59,108 nt of DNA from Candidatus Poseidoniaceae archaeon. Lineage in GTDB: Archaea > Thermoplasmatota > Poseidoniia > Poseidoniales > Poseidoniaceae. The stretch spans positions 1 to 59,108 of the forward strand of contig JAPKCS010000009.1 in the NCBI GenBank assembly GCA_028822845.1, read 5' to 3'. Made by a program: the position numbers and the translations under genes. Numbering within the stretch: the first letter of the stretch is position 1; every line of letters begins with the position of its first letter. Below are positions 35,271 through 42,835 of this stretch, in pieces. Under the pieces are notes generated by a model that did no database searches, was not told the origin of the DNA, and was given only the letters and a program-made list of their open reading frames with translations.

Positions 35271-35834
35271 ATGAAATCATCACGCGACCGATTACAACAA
35301 TTATTGGATGGAGACTTGTCTCCTGAAGACATTGCTGATGATCCCGCTTTGGTGAGTTTGGCAGACCGTCTTTACGGTATCAAAATCACACCAGCGCGGC
35401 CTGTAAAAGCCCGTGACATGACGGATGCACCAGTTGGTGTCATCACTGAAGTTGCCCCTCCGACGGACATGCTGATCGAAGTCATCGGTGACCTCGCACC
35501 TGCAGCACCCCTGATTGATCCGTTAGCGCTTCCACCCCTGCTATCCGCTCCTCCATCAAAGCGACACCCTGGCGTTTATGTGGCCGGTCTAGGACTCCTG
35601 GTGGTCATTTCCAACCTCTTTGGATTGCTCTCTGGTCTGCTCGGTGGAAACTGCCTCGAAGGGGATTTGTGCCCAACAACTGGATCAACACGAATCAATT
35701 GGATGGACGTTCAGAACCTCGACACCGGTTATGGATGGTCCCTTCCATTGCAAGATGGCGGCTATGGTCTTCCGGACATTGTGGCTGTCGTCGTTCTGAC
35801 GCTTGCCCTCATCATGCTCCTTCGCCGTAAGTGA
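35271..35834 (+). CDS. Small membrane protein, unknown
   Basis: 187 residues, not recognised. The N-terminal 75 residues are soluble and start MKSSRDRLQQLLDGDLSPEDIADDPALVSLA, which resembles the anti-sigma-factor-like or DUF-type short helical start in archaeal membrane proteins but is not diagnostic. A membrane segment follows (YVAGLGLLVVISNLFGLLSGLLG), then a loop with two Cys (NCLEGDLCP) that probably faces outside, and a final helix (DIVAVVVLTLALIMLLRRK). ATG 35271 has AGAGG upstream. The 91-residue membrane gene starts at its stop. Confidence 0.7.
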   Translation: MKSSRDRLQQLLDGDLSPEDIADDPALVSLADRLYGIKITPARPVKARDMTDAPVGVITEVAPPTDMLIEVIGDLAPAAPLIDPLALPPLLSAPPSKRHPGVYVAGLGLLVVISNLFGLLSGLLGGNCLEGDLCPTTGSTRINWMDVQNLDTGYGWSLPLQDGGYGLPDIVAVVVLTLALIMLLRRK

Positions 35835-35839
35835 TCCAC

Positions 35840-36115
35840 ATGACGGTCGAGGCGTGGACTGAAGTTCTCTCCTATATCGGGATGGTTTCAATCCTTCTTG
35901 CTTTCGTGTTAGAGACTCGAAACATCCTTCATAGCAAACAAACCGTTTACCTCGCGCTCATGGCTGTTGGGTCCGCCCTGCTTGGACTGCGTGCTTACTT
36001 AATCGAAGAATGGGCTTTCTTGATTCTTGAAGCAGTGTGGTGCTTGGCAGCTGTCGTGGCCTTCATGCACACACGACAAGTCCGCCAGAGCACCAATGAT
36101 GAAGCGTCATCTTGA
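35840..36115 (+). CDS. Small three-helix membrane protein, unknown
   Basis: 91 residues, mostly hydrophobic. Three predicted helices: VLSYIGMVSILLAFVL, a central LALMAVGSALLGLRAYLI segment and AFLILEAVWCLAAVVAFMH, resembling small SemiSWEET/CBU_0592-like proteins. The pattern of SYIGMVSILLAF and LEAVWCLAA fits the CBU_0592-type small membrane protein family, but this is a guess from pattern only. ATG 35840 is chosen; a GTG at 35831 overlaps the previous stop. It is likely co-transcribed with the preceding membrane protein. Confidence 0.65.
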   Translation: MTVEAWTEVLSYIGMVSILLAFVLETRNILHSKQTVYLALMAVGSALLGLRAYLIEEWAFLILEAVWCLAAVVAFMHTRQVRQSTNDEASS

Positions 36116-36141
36116 TGAGCAGGGGATGACCGAGTCTAACC

Positions 36142-37671
36142 ATGAGCCAAGGTCCAGGCAAGGCAAAGCGAGGCATCCCTTCGAAAGAAGAGAACTTCAA
36201 TGAATGGTACCCCTTCATCATCGAAGCGGCTGAACTGGTCGACAAACGTTACCCGATCAAGGGCATGGATGTGTGGCGACCCTACGGCTGGAAAACAATG
36301 AAACTCATCGACGCCCTCACACACCACGAAATGGAACGCACAGATCACGAAGAAGTCAATTTCCCTCTTTTAATTCCAGAACATTTACTCGACCGCGAAA
36401 ATGCATTGGTTGCGCGACTAAAGCGAGCACGTGAAGAAGGCGTGAACCCTGATGATCTACGGGATGAAGACGAGGAAGCTGGCTTCAAGAAAGAAGTCTA
36501 TTGGGTCAAGCATGCAGGCGAAAATGAACTTGATGTCCCAATGTTCCTTCGACCGACATCTGAAACTGCGATGTACACAATGTTTCCACTCTGGGTTCGT
36601 TCTCACAAAGACCTTCCATTGAAGGTGTACCAAATGGTCAACACCTTCCGGTATGAGACAAAGCAAACGAGATCGTTCATCCGAGTTCGTGAAATCCATT
36701 TCTTTGAAGCCCACACTGCTCACGCTGATGAAGCAGGAGCAACACGCCAAATTGAACAGGATTTGGAAATGGTTGACAACATCATGCATGATTTGTGCCT
36801 TCCAGTCATCAAAGCGAAGCGACCACTCTGGGATACATTCCCGGGCGCTTGGTACACCATTGGAATCGATGCTGTTATGCCAAACGGACGAACATTGCAA
36901 GTTGCATCATGCCATCATTACCAAGACCAGTGGGCCAAAGCGTTCGATATCACCTATGAGAACCTCGACGCAGAACAACAACACTGCCACCAAACCACCT
37001 ACGGAATGTCTGAACGTTTGCTTGGCGCTGTGGTTGGTATGCATGGCGATGAAAATGGACTCATCCTACCACCGGCAGTTGCCCCATTCCAAGTGGTCGT
37101 CTGCCCTATGATCAAGAAAAACTCGGACGTCGACACGGTCGCCGCAGCCGAGGAGATTGCAACTCAACTGCGCCGACACGGATTGCGCGTCAAGGTTGAT
37201 GCACGGGACATTCGAGCAGGTCAGAAGTATTACGATTGGGAAATTAAAGGTGTCCCACTCCGCCTCGACATAGGTCCACGAGATATTGCCCAAGGCACTG
37301 CCTTCGCAGCTCGACGCACCGGTGGCAAGGAGCCAATCCCACTCGAAGGCATCGCAGAAGCATGCCTGACTGTGCTCGACGAGATCGCTACGGAATTGAG
37401 AAACAGATCTCAAGCACACATGGCCGATGTGATTCAACCGCTCCCTCCATTCATCGAAGTTGATGGTGAATTCAAAATGCAAGGCGAAGTCGAAGATGGA
37501 CGGATTTATGAAATCGCATTCGATGGAACAGATGCTCATGCCGAAGCCATTGAGAGAGCAACAGGATTCACATTCTTAGGTGATGCAACCGACGAATACT
37601 CAGAAGCAAGAGCGTGCCACATGAGTGGAAAACCAACAACCCGTAGGGTTTTGTTAGCAAAGACCTACTGA
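36142..37671 (+). CDS. proS: Prolyl-tRNA synthetase (archaeal/eukaryal type)
   Basis: Charges tRNA-Pro. The 509-residue class II synthetase has the archaeal/eukaryal layout: NEWYPFIIEAAELVDKRYPIKGMDVWRPYGWK, motif 2 around FRYETKQTRSFIRVREIHFFEAHTAHAD (cited in part), motif 3 in LGAVVGMHGDENGLILPPAVAPFQVVV, and an anticodon-binding domain (RRHGLRVKVDARDIRAGQKYYDWE). The C-terminal extra domain is present, ending in RRVLLAKTY; it usually carries a Tyr terminus as here. It converges with an M28 peptidase gene, separated by a symmetrical hairpin. Confidence 0.96.
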   Translation: MSQGPGKAKRGIPSKEENFNEWYPFIIEAAELVDKRYPIKGMDVWRPYGWKTMKLIDALTHHEMERTDHEEVNFPLLIPEHLLDRENALVARLKRAREEGVNPDDLRDEDEEAGFKKEVYWVKHAGENELDVPMFLRPTSETAMYTMFPLWVRSHKDLPLKVYQMVNTFRYETKQTRSFIRVREIHFFEAHTAHADEAGATRQIEQDLEMVDNIMHDLCLPVIKAKRPLWDTFPGAWYTIGIDAVMPNGRTLQVASCHHYQDQWAKAFDITYENLDAEQQHCHQTTYGMSERLLGAVVGMHGDENGLILPPAVAPFQVVVCPMIKKNSDVDTVAAAEEIATQLRRHGLRVKVDARDIRAGQKYYDWEIKGVPLRLDIGPRDIAQGTAFAARRTGGKEPIPLEGIAEACLTVLDEIATELRNRSQAHMADVIQPLPPFIEVDGEFKMQGEVEDGRIYEIAFDGTDAHAEAIERATGFTFLGDATDEYSEARACHMSGKPTTRRVLLAKTY

Positions 37672-37684
37672 AATTAATCTGTTA

Positions 37685-37708
37685 AAATCAGGAATCAATC
37701 CCTGATTT
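37685..37708. terminator. Hairpin between convergent proS and M28 gene
   Basis: AAATCAGG (37685-37692) and CCTGATTT (37701-37708) form an eight-pair stem with an eight-base loop in the 43-base spacer between two convergent stops. Being symmetrical it could act on both strands; there is no strong T-tract on plus. Confidence 0.45.
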
Positions 37709-37714
37709 CTGCGT

Positions 37715-39064
37715 TTATTCAGTCCAGGTACCGTGGAAATCCTCTGCGTTGTCAACCCGTACGAAGAGGTCAAGTGAACTCCACACTAAACTGTTGAACC
37801 CACTTTCCATTCCTTCTTGTCCACCTGCTTTAGCGGTCATGAACTCCAACGTGTCCGAAGGTGAATGCCATTCTTGCCAGAAGGAGATGTCACCACCGGG
37901 GCTGAAGAAGTTGAAGGTTGGATATCCTTCGGAGAAAAAAGCACAGTGATCCGAAGCACAGGATTCTTCAATCTGCCAAGAGATTGGGTTCGCATCTGTT
38001 GGTTGGTAAGCCAAATCATCGTCGATGATGGTCCCAACCCAATCGTGCATGCGTTCCATGTTGCTTTGGTTCGCTCCTGCAATGCTGATGGTCCAATCGT
38101 ACTTGGAGGCGGAGAACAGTTCTCCACCAGGGCCAATCAGAGGTTCGGACAAGGGGACAATAGGGTAGTTCAAAGAAACCATGTCAAAATTCAGATAGGC
38201 TCGAACTGAAACATTGTCAGGAAGGTGATTGACGTAGGCTCTCGAGCCGAGCAGACCTTCCTCTTCGCACGCCCAAAGACCTGCAACGACGGTGTGATCA
38301 AATTCCATTTGAGCCAATGCTTGGGCCATTTCGAGGGAAACGGTGGAACCTGACGTGTCATCATTTGCGCCTTCATTGGTGCCGCCACCCGGTGGCGTGA
38401 ACAGGTAAGCGATGTCGAAGTGACCTCCAACAACAATGTACTCATCCGGTGTGACTCGACCCCAATTGTAGCCCACAACATTCAGTTGATCTGGATCATC
38501 ATCGTACCGAGTCACTTCAACGAAGTCAAAGCCCATCGATCTCATGTTTTCAGCCATTGCTTCAGCGGCTGCTTCGTAGGCCGAACCACCTTCGTGAACA
38601 GAAGCTGATCCACACCAACGGTCATTGTAGGAACTGGTCAGCATATCGATGGTTTGGTAGGCTCTTCGGCCATCGACCAACATCAACTCCTCACTGTCTT
38701 CGAGTTGAACCGTAAGGTTACGAACAATGTCACCCGCTGTGATGTTGAAGGAAATGGAAGCCAATTCAGAGTCGAGCACCAAGACTTCAACAGCCTTGAC
38801 ACTGGCGTCGTACTCCATGGTCATTGCATCTCGAAACACACCGAACTCATCGATGAAAAAGGCGCCGGGAGTCCTCTCAATGGTGTATGGAACGTTCGAG
38901 TCAACAGAAATGGTGTAGACTTGACCACGGGGCGCGGTCATGGGATTAAGCGATTCATCAACGACGAGGTCCGGGGTTACGGAGACCTCTTCTTCCCCAT
39001 AGCAACCAGACAGGACTGTTGTGACCAGGAGGAGGCTCAGGAGGACAGAGCGCATTCGGTGCAT
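37715..39064 (-). CDS. M28 family zinc metallopeptidase, lipoprotein
   Basis: A 449-residue secreted aminopeptidase-like protein. The start MHRMRS is followed by a hydrophobic signal with a lipobox-like LSGC (Cys about residue 20), so it is probably lipid-anchored outside the membrane. The M28 metal site can be followed as GGHFDIA (His), GANDDTSG (bridging Asp), ACEEEGLLGS (catalytic and ligand Glu), a later Asp in NFDMVS and the final His in CASDHCAFFSEGYP. It likely cleaves peptides from environmental protein. The ATG at 39064 is preceded by GGAAGG; a GTG at 39082 is less likely. On the same strand as srp54, 105 bases downstream of it. Confidence 0.93.
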   Translation of the reverse strand: MHRMRSVLLSLLLVTTVLSGCYGEEEVSVTPDLVVDESLNPMTAPRGQVYTISVDSNVPYTIERTPGAFFIDEFGVFRDAMTMEYDASVKAVEVLVLDSELASISFNITAGDIVRNLTVQLEDSEELMLVDGRRAYQTIDMLTSSYNDRWCGSASVHEGGSAYEAAAEAMAENMRSMGFDFVEVTRYDDDPDQLNVVGYNWGRVTPDEYIVVGGHFDIAYLFTPPGGGTNEGANDDTSGSTVSLEMAQALAQMEFDHTVVAGLWACEEEGLLGSRAYVNHLPDNVSVRAYLNFDMVSLNYPIVPLSEPLIGPGGELFSASKYDWTISIAGANQSNMERMHDWVGTIIDDDLAYQPTDANPISWQIEESCASDHCAFFSEGYPTFNFFSPGGDISFWQEWHSPSDTLEFMTAKAGGQEGMESGFNSLVWSSLDLFVRVDNAEDFHGTWTE

Positions 39065-39169
39065 GATGTTGCCTTCCGCCACTCCCTTATCGAGGTGACG
39101 CCCAAGAAACGGAGGAATTTATGCTGAAATACCTTCGATGGCCGGTCTGATTGGATGAATGGAGTGAGA

Positions 39170-40540
39170 TTACATTCCAAACGATGACGGGTCCATGTCC
39201 ATTTCCCCATCCTTCATCATCTTCTTCATTTGTTTGTTGAGTTTACGGTTTCCGCCCATGCCCTTCATCATTTTACGCGAACGGTTCCACTGCGCAATCA
39301 ATTCTCGAACATCTTTCTCTCGAACACCTGAACCACGAGCGACCCTGCGAATACGATCGGCCTTGATTTTGGCTGGTTCGTTCTTTTCCCATGCCGTCAT
39401 GCTGTCCATGATGGTCCGGTACCGGTCAAGATTCCCTTGCATGGCTTCTTTTTGGCCTTTGGACATAGCGCCCATGCCACCAAGCATGCTGCCTGGAAGG
39501 AAGGACATCAGTTTGTCAATGGTTCCAACCTTGGCCATCATTTCCATTTGTTTGTACATGTCGTTGAGGGTGAACCGCCCGCTCATCAGGCGCTGAGTAA
39601 GGCGCATGGCTTCTTCTTCATCCATGTCTTCTGGAGCTAAATCAATGAGACCCTGAATGTCACCCATTCCGAGCAAGCGGGAAATGAAACGATCGGATTC
39701 AAACTTCTCAAGGTCCCCGATGTTTTCACCCACACCAATGTGGACGATTGGTGCACCAGTTGCAGCAACCGCTGAAAGTGCTCCACCACCACGTGCAGTA
39801 CCGTCAAGTTTGGTGATGACAATGCCTGTTACGCCAGCAAGCGTGTGGAATGAAGCGGCGACTGGGCCGGCGGCTTGTCCGACCTGTGCATCAATAACGA
39901 GCCATCGTTCGTTCGCTCTTGTCAATCCAGAAATCTGTTCAAGTTCATCGACCAGTTCCTGATCGAGTTGGTGACGCCCTGCGGTGTCGACGATGACGAG
40001 ATCTGCTGCTGCACATGCCTTCAGACCGTTCCTGACAATGGTTGGTGCATCCTTAGTTTCCGGTTCCCCATAGACTTGAACATTGGTGTCTTCCAACAAT
40101 TGAGTAAGCTGAGCATACGCACCAGGTCGGTGAACGTCTGCCTCGATGACTGCAACACGCAAACCGTGCTTTTTCCGGTACCATTCTGCAAGTTTAGCAG
40201 TGGTCGTGGTCTTTCCTTGACCGTAGAGGCCAACGAGGAGAAGGGTTGCCCCATGGGGTTGAAATTCGTGGCCTGGACCAAGAAGCCTCACAAGTTCAGT
40301 GTACAAGATGTTCATTGCATGAGTTTGGAGTGTAATGCCACGCCTTGGCTCTTCTTCACGGAGACGTGATTCCATCCGTTCAACGATTTCTTTTGTTTGG
40401 CGGACGTTGAAATCTGCCTCTTGAAGCGCCCGTCGGAGGCTGCGGCTCATCTCCCGCAGTTCTTCATCGTCCAACTTGCGCTTATTCTTGAGCAACCCGA
40501 TAGAGCGGAAAATGCCCCTAGAAAGGCCTTCGAGTGCCAT
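39170..40540 (-). CDS. srp54: Signal recognition particle 54 kDa GTPase
   Basis: SRP54 binds signal sequences and 7S RNA and delivers ribosomes to the Sec translocon through FtsY. The 456 residues contain the N domain (residues 1-90), the G domain with G1 GLYGQGKTTTTAK, DVHRPGAYAQL, the G3 DTAGRH box and G4 TKLDGTARGGGALS, and the Met-rich M domain with the RNA-binding helix RRVARGSGVREKDV. The C-terminal residues DGEMDMDPSSFGM form a Met/acidic tail. The preceding gene, 51 bases upstream, encodes an ArsA/Get3-type ATPase. Confidence 0.96.
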   Translation of the reverse strand: MALEGLSRGIFRSIGLLKNKRKLDDEELREMSRSLRRALQEADFNVRQTKEIVERMESRLREEEPRRGITLQTHAMNILYTELVRLLGPGHEFQPHGATLLLVGLYGQGKTTTTAKLAEWYRKKHGLRVAVIEADVHRPGAYAQLTQLLEDTNVQVYGEPETKDAPTIVRNGLKACAAADLVIVDTAGRHQLDQELVDELEQISGLTRANERWLVIDAQVGQAAGPVAASFHTLAGVTGIVITKLDGTARGGGALSAVAATGAPIVHIGVGENIGDLEKFESDRFISRLLGMGDIQGLIDLAPEDMDEEEAMRLTQRLMSGRFTLNDMYKQMEMMAKVGTIDKLMSFLPGSMLGGMGAMSKGQKEAMQGNLDRYRTIMDSMTAWEKNEPAKIKADRIRRVARGSGVREKDVRELIAQWNRSRKMMKGMGGNRKLNKQMKKMMKDGEMDMDPSSFGM

Positions 40541-40591
40541 GGCTCATCGTACCGGCCACCCCATTTCAATGCACCCATGGCGCAAGGTGGG

Positions 40592-41851
40592 TTATTCTTG
40601 ATCCAGTGGCACATCAAGGTGAAGAACATCGCCATCCAGTTTGGCCTTGACTCGACTGGCTTTTGTTGGCACACTGGTGATGACTTCGCGTTCTCGACCG
40701 TTCAATCCAACGAACAAGACACCGTCTTCACTTCGCAACGAAAGATCGTCTCGATCAATGCCGGGATAATGAAGGGAAATACGTTCATACTCTTCATCAA
40801 TCACCTTCGTCATACCCCGATGTATAGAATGTTTTAGGGCCTTGCCGATGGTATGAGGTCCAAGGTCAGATGGGTGAGGTTGAACCTCGCCATAGAGGCG
40901 GATGCCGACCGCACGAAGCGATTCGAGACCCACCACTTCATCATCGAGCAGTTCCATTGTAGCGATGTTCACATCAGGCATGCTTGACTTCAATTCTTCA
41001 ACCCGACCAAGTTCAGCAGTGCGGCGATGAGCCAGGAACGGGTGGTCGAATTCTGGCGTCAAACGATTGACTAAACAATTGGGCACGGGAAGTTGATATT
41101 CACGCAACGATGTATGGGCACGCAGGGTTTCGTTGATCCCCATTCGTTCTGGAATTGTCACAAGGGTAAACGAGGTGATGTCTTCGTTTGAAAGAACACG
41201 GCGAACATGAAGCACTCGACGACGGAACCGTTCAAGTTCATCTTTCATTGCATCGCTTTCCTTACGGCCAAACAACATCGAGCGCAAGCCTCCTGAAACC
41301 CTCATCATACGAATAAGACGTTCAGACCAAGATTCAATGAGTTCAGGTAAAGACAAAAATCGAAGCGTGTGCCCTGTTGGAGCGGTGTCAAAGACAATCA
41401 CATCCCAAGACGGGTCTTCGACATGCCGCAAGAGTTCATCAAAGGCCAAAGCTTCGTCGAGGCCAGGAATCACCATGTCAGAGGTTTTCACCTCATCTCG
41501 AACAGATTCCATTTCCTCTTTGGCGTTAGGATCCAGCATCATGCTCAATCCGCCAAGTCCACCGAGGCCACCTTTGCCATTCATCCCGTTCATCATTTCA
41601 CCCATCTTGGGGAGAATTGAAGAAATTTTTGATTCTGGGTCCATTTCCAATCCAAAGAGGCCCTTCACTCCTTCGACTTCGCTGGGCTCGGAACCCAACT
41701 CCACACCTAAGGAGTCCGAGGTGGAATGAGCCGGGTCACTGGAAACAAGAAGCACCCGAAGACCTGAATCTGCCAGCCAAACGGCGGTAGCAGCCGAGGT
41801 GGTCGTCTTGCCAACACCACCTTTTCCACCGAACAACAACAGTCGTGCCAT
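40592..41851 (-). CDS. ArsA/Get3-type ATPase with C-terminal HSP20-like domain
   Basis: A 419-residue deviant Walker ATPase of the ArsA/Get3/TRC40 family. The P-loop GGKGGVGKTTTSAATAVW (residues 7-15 core) carries the signature Lys, and the A-type DPAHSTSDSLG switch, IVFDTAPTGHTLRFL and VNRLTPEF follow. Unlike eukaryotic Get3 it has no CxxC zinc motif in the expected region. The last about 80 residues (RISLHYPGIDRDDLSLRSEDG...HLDVPL) resemble the ArsA_HSP20 domain found in many prokaryotic homologs. It may target tail-anchored proteins or act on another membrane client; arsenite efflux is less likely as no arsB is nearby. ATG 41851 follows a TTCAAAG element by 26 bases, suggesting a leaderless mRNA. 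Confidence 0.9.
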   Translation of the reverse strand: MARLLLFGGKGGVGKTTTSAATAVWLADSGLRVLLVSSDPAHSTSDSLGVELGSEPSEVEGVKGLFGLEMDPESKISSILPKMGEMMNGMNGKGGLGGLGGLSMMLDPNAKEEMESVRDEVKTSDMVIPGLDEALAFDELLRHVEDPSWDVIVFDTAPTGHTLRFLSLPELIESWSERLIRMMRVSGGLRSMLFGRKESDAMKDELERFRRRVLHVRRVLSNEDITSFTLVTIPERMGINETLRAHTSLREYQLPVPNCLVNRLTPEFDHPFLAHRRTAELGRVEELKSSMPDVNIATMELLDDEVVGLESLRAVGIRLYGEVQPHPSDLGPHTIGKALKHSIHRGMTKVIDEEYERISLHYPGIDRDDLSLRSEDGVLFVGLNGREREVITSVPTKASRVKAKLDGDVLHLDVPLDQE

Positions 41852-41873
41852 GCTCCATCGAAGGCATCGGGGT

Positions 41874-41880
41874 CTTTGAA
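41874..41880 (-). promoter_or_regulatory. TTCAAAG element upstream of ArsA/Get3-type gene
   Basis: On minus it reads TTCAAAG, centred 26 bases before the ATG at 41851, matching the TATA position of a leaderless archaeal transcript. Confidence 0.35.
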
Positions 41881-41940
41881 TCCAACGATGGGGCAAAGAC
41901 GAGGCAACGCTTTGATGAAGGGCGACGCGCTCCACTGGAC

Positions 41941-42705
41941 ATGGCCACGAACTTCCTTCTGTTTCAGGCGGCAGCGGTCACCTCACTGATTGGGATGACG
42001 CTTGGCTGGCGCGGCGTAATGACCAAGTATTCTGGTTTCTACGATTTGCCAACGGCATGGAGCAATGTATTTTGGGGAATCTTGGTTGGGGGCGTCTATG
42101 CTTCAGTATCTCATAATTTTATTCTCGTACCCTACCTTGCCATGCTTCAGAATCAAGATGCTGCGGTCGTCAATCCAATCAATTTACTCTTTGTTTGCCT
42201 CGTGGCATCGATTGCCGCACATTTCCTCTTGCGAAGGGAACGTGTTCGTTCCGGATCATCTCAGCCAACCAGTGGCTGGGCCCTTGGTTTAGCCATTGGA
42301 GCGATGGTTGGCATGCTGCACTTGTACCGAGTTTACGAAATCACAGAGACCATTTTTAGTTTCAGACTCTTGGTTACAGTGCTCGGGTTTGCGATATTCG
42401 CACCGAGAACTGAAGCACTGATTTGTTGTTTCCACGGCCATTTAATGCTCCAAGGGAAGCGCTGGGGGGCGGTCTTACGAACCACATTTTGGCGCTGCTC
42501 TTACCTGGTTATGTTTGCTTTCGCTGTTGTCGACCCGCTTGCTTGGGTGTTCATCGTACCGTTTTCCCTTTTGATCAACCGACGGGCCAACGAATGGATC
42601 TGGGATTCAATCCCCAGTGAAGGCAAAAAACGTCTGCGGAAAATGTGGGCACGGGAAGTCAGAGAAAGCCGGCTAGTGCCTGACCCAGCACAACAAACCA
42701 ATTAA
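41941..42705 (+). CDS. Polytopic membrane protein, unknown
   Basis: 254 residues, unrecognised. About six hydrophobic segments are visible, including FLLFQAAAVTSLIGMTLGW, FWGILVGGVYASVS, LLFVCLVASIAAHFLL, ALGLAIGAMVGMLHLY, LLVTVLGFAIFAP and LVMFAFAVVDPLAWVFIVPF. Basic residues cluster in the loops and at the C-terminus (KKRLRKMWAREVRES), indicating a cytosolic end. ATG 41941 is taken because the frame upstream lacks homologous character. It diverges from the ArsA/Get3-type gene. A transporter is possible but no motif supports one. Confidence 0.65.
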   Translation: MATNFLLFQAAAVTSLIGMTLGWRGVMTKYSGFYDLPTAWSNVFWGILVGGVYASVSHNFILVPYLAMLQNQDAAVVNPINLLFVCLVASIAAHFLLRRERVRSGSSQPTSGWALGLAIGAMVGMLHLYRVYEITETIFSFRLLVTVLGFAIFAPRTEALICCFHGHLMLQGKRWGAVLRTTFWRCSYLVMFAFAVVDPLAWVFIVPFSLLINRRANEWIWDSIPSEGKKRLRKMWAREVRESRLVPDPAQQTN

Positions 42706-42804
42706 AATTGGTAAGTTCCTCCCTACTTAGCCGACTCACAGCATTTAGATACACAATACCACCTTCATCCGAAATAAGCATTTATCGGGTGTTCCGCACA
42801 CAAC

Positions 42805-42814
42805 GGTTATACAA
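42805..42814 (+). promoter_or_regulatory. Candidate TATA box of transglutaminase-like gene
   Basis: GGTTATACAA is centred 26 bases before the ATG at 42836, consistent with a leaderless transcript. The 130-base spacer holds nothing else I can name. Confidence 0.4.
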
Positions 42815-42835
42815 CGCCCGCCCAGCCAAAGAAGC

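Noticed and set aside
40592-41851. Arsenite efflux ATPase (ArsA of an ars operon)
   Set aside because: No arsB, arsD or arsR nearby, single ATPase domain, and an HSP20-like tail with SRP54 as neighbour points to a targeting or chaperone role.
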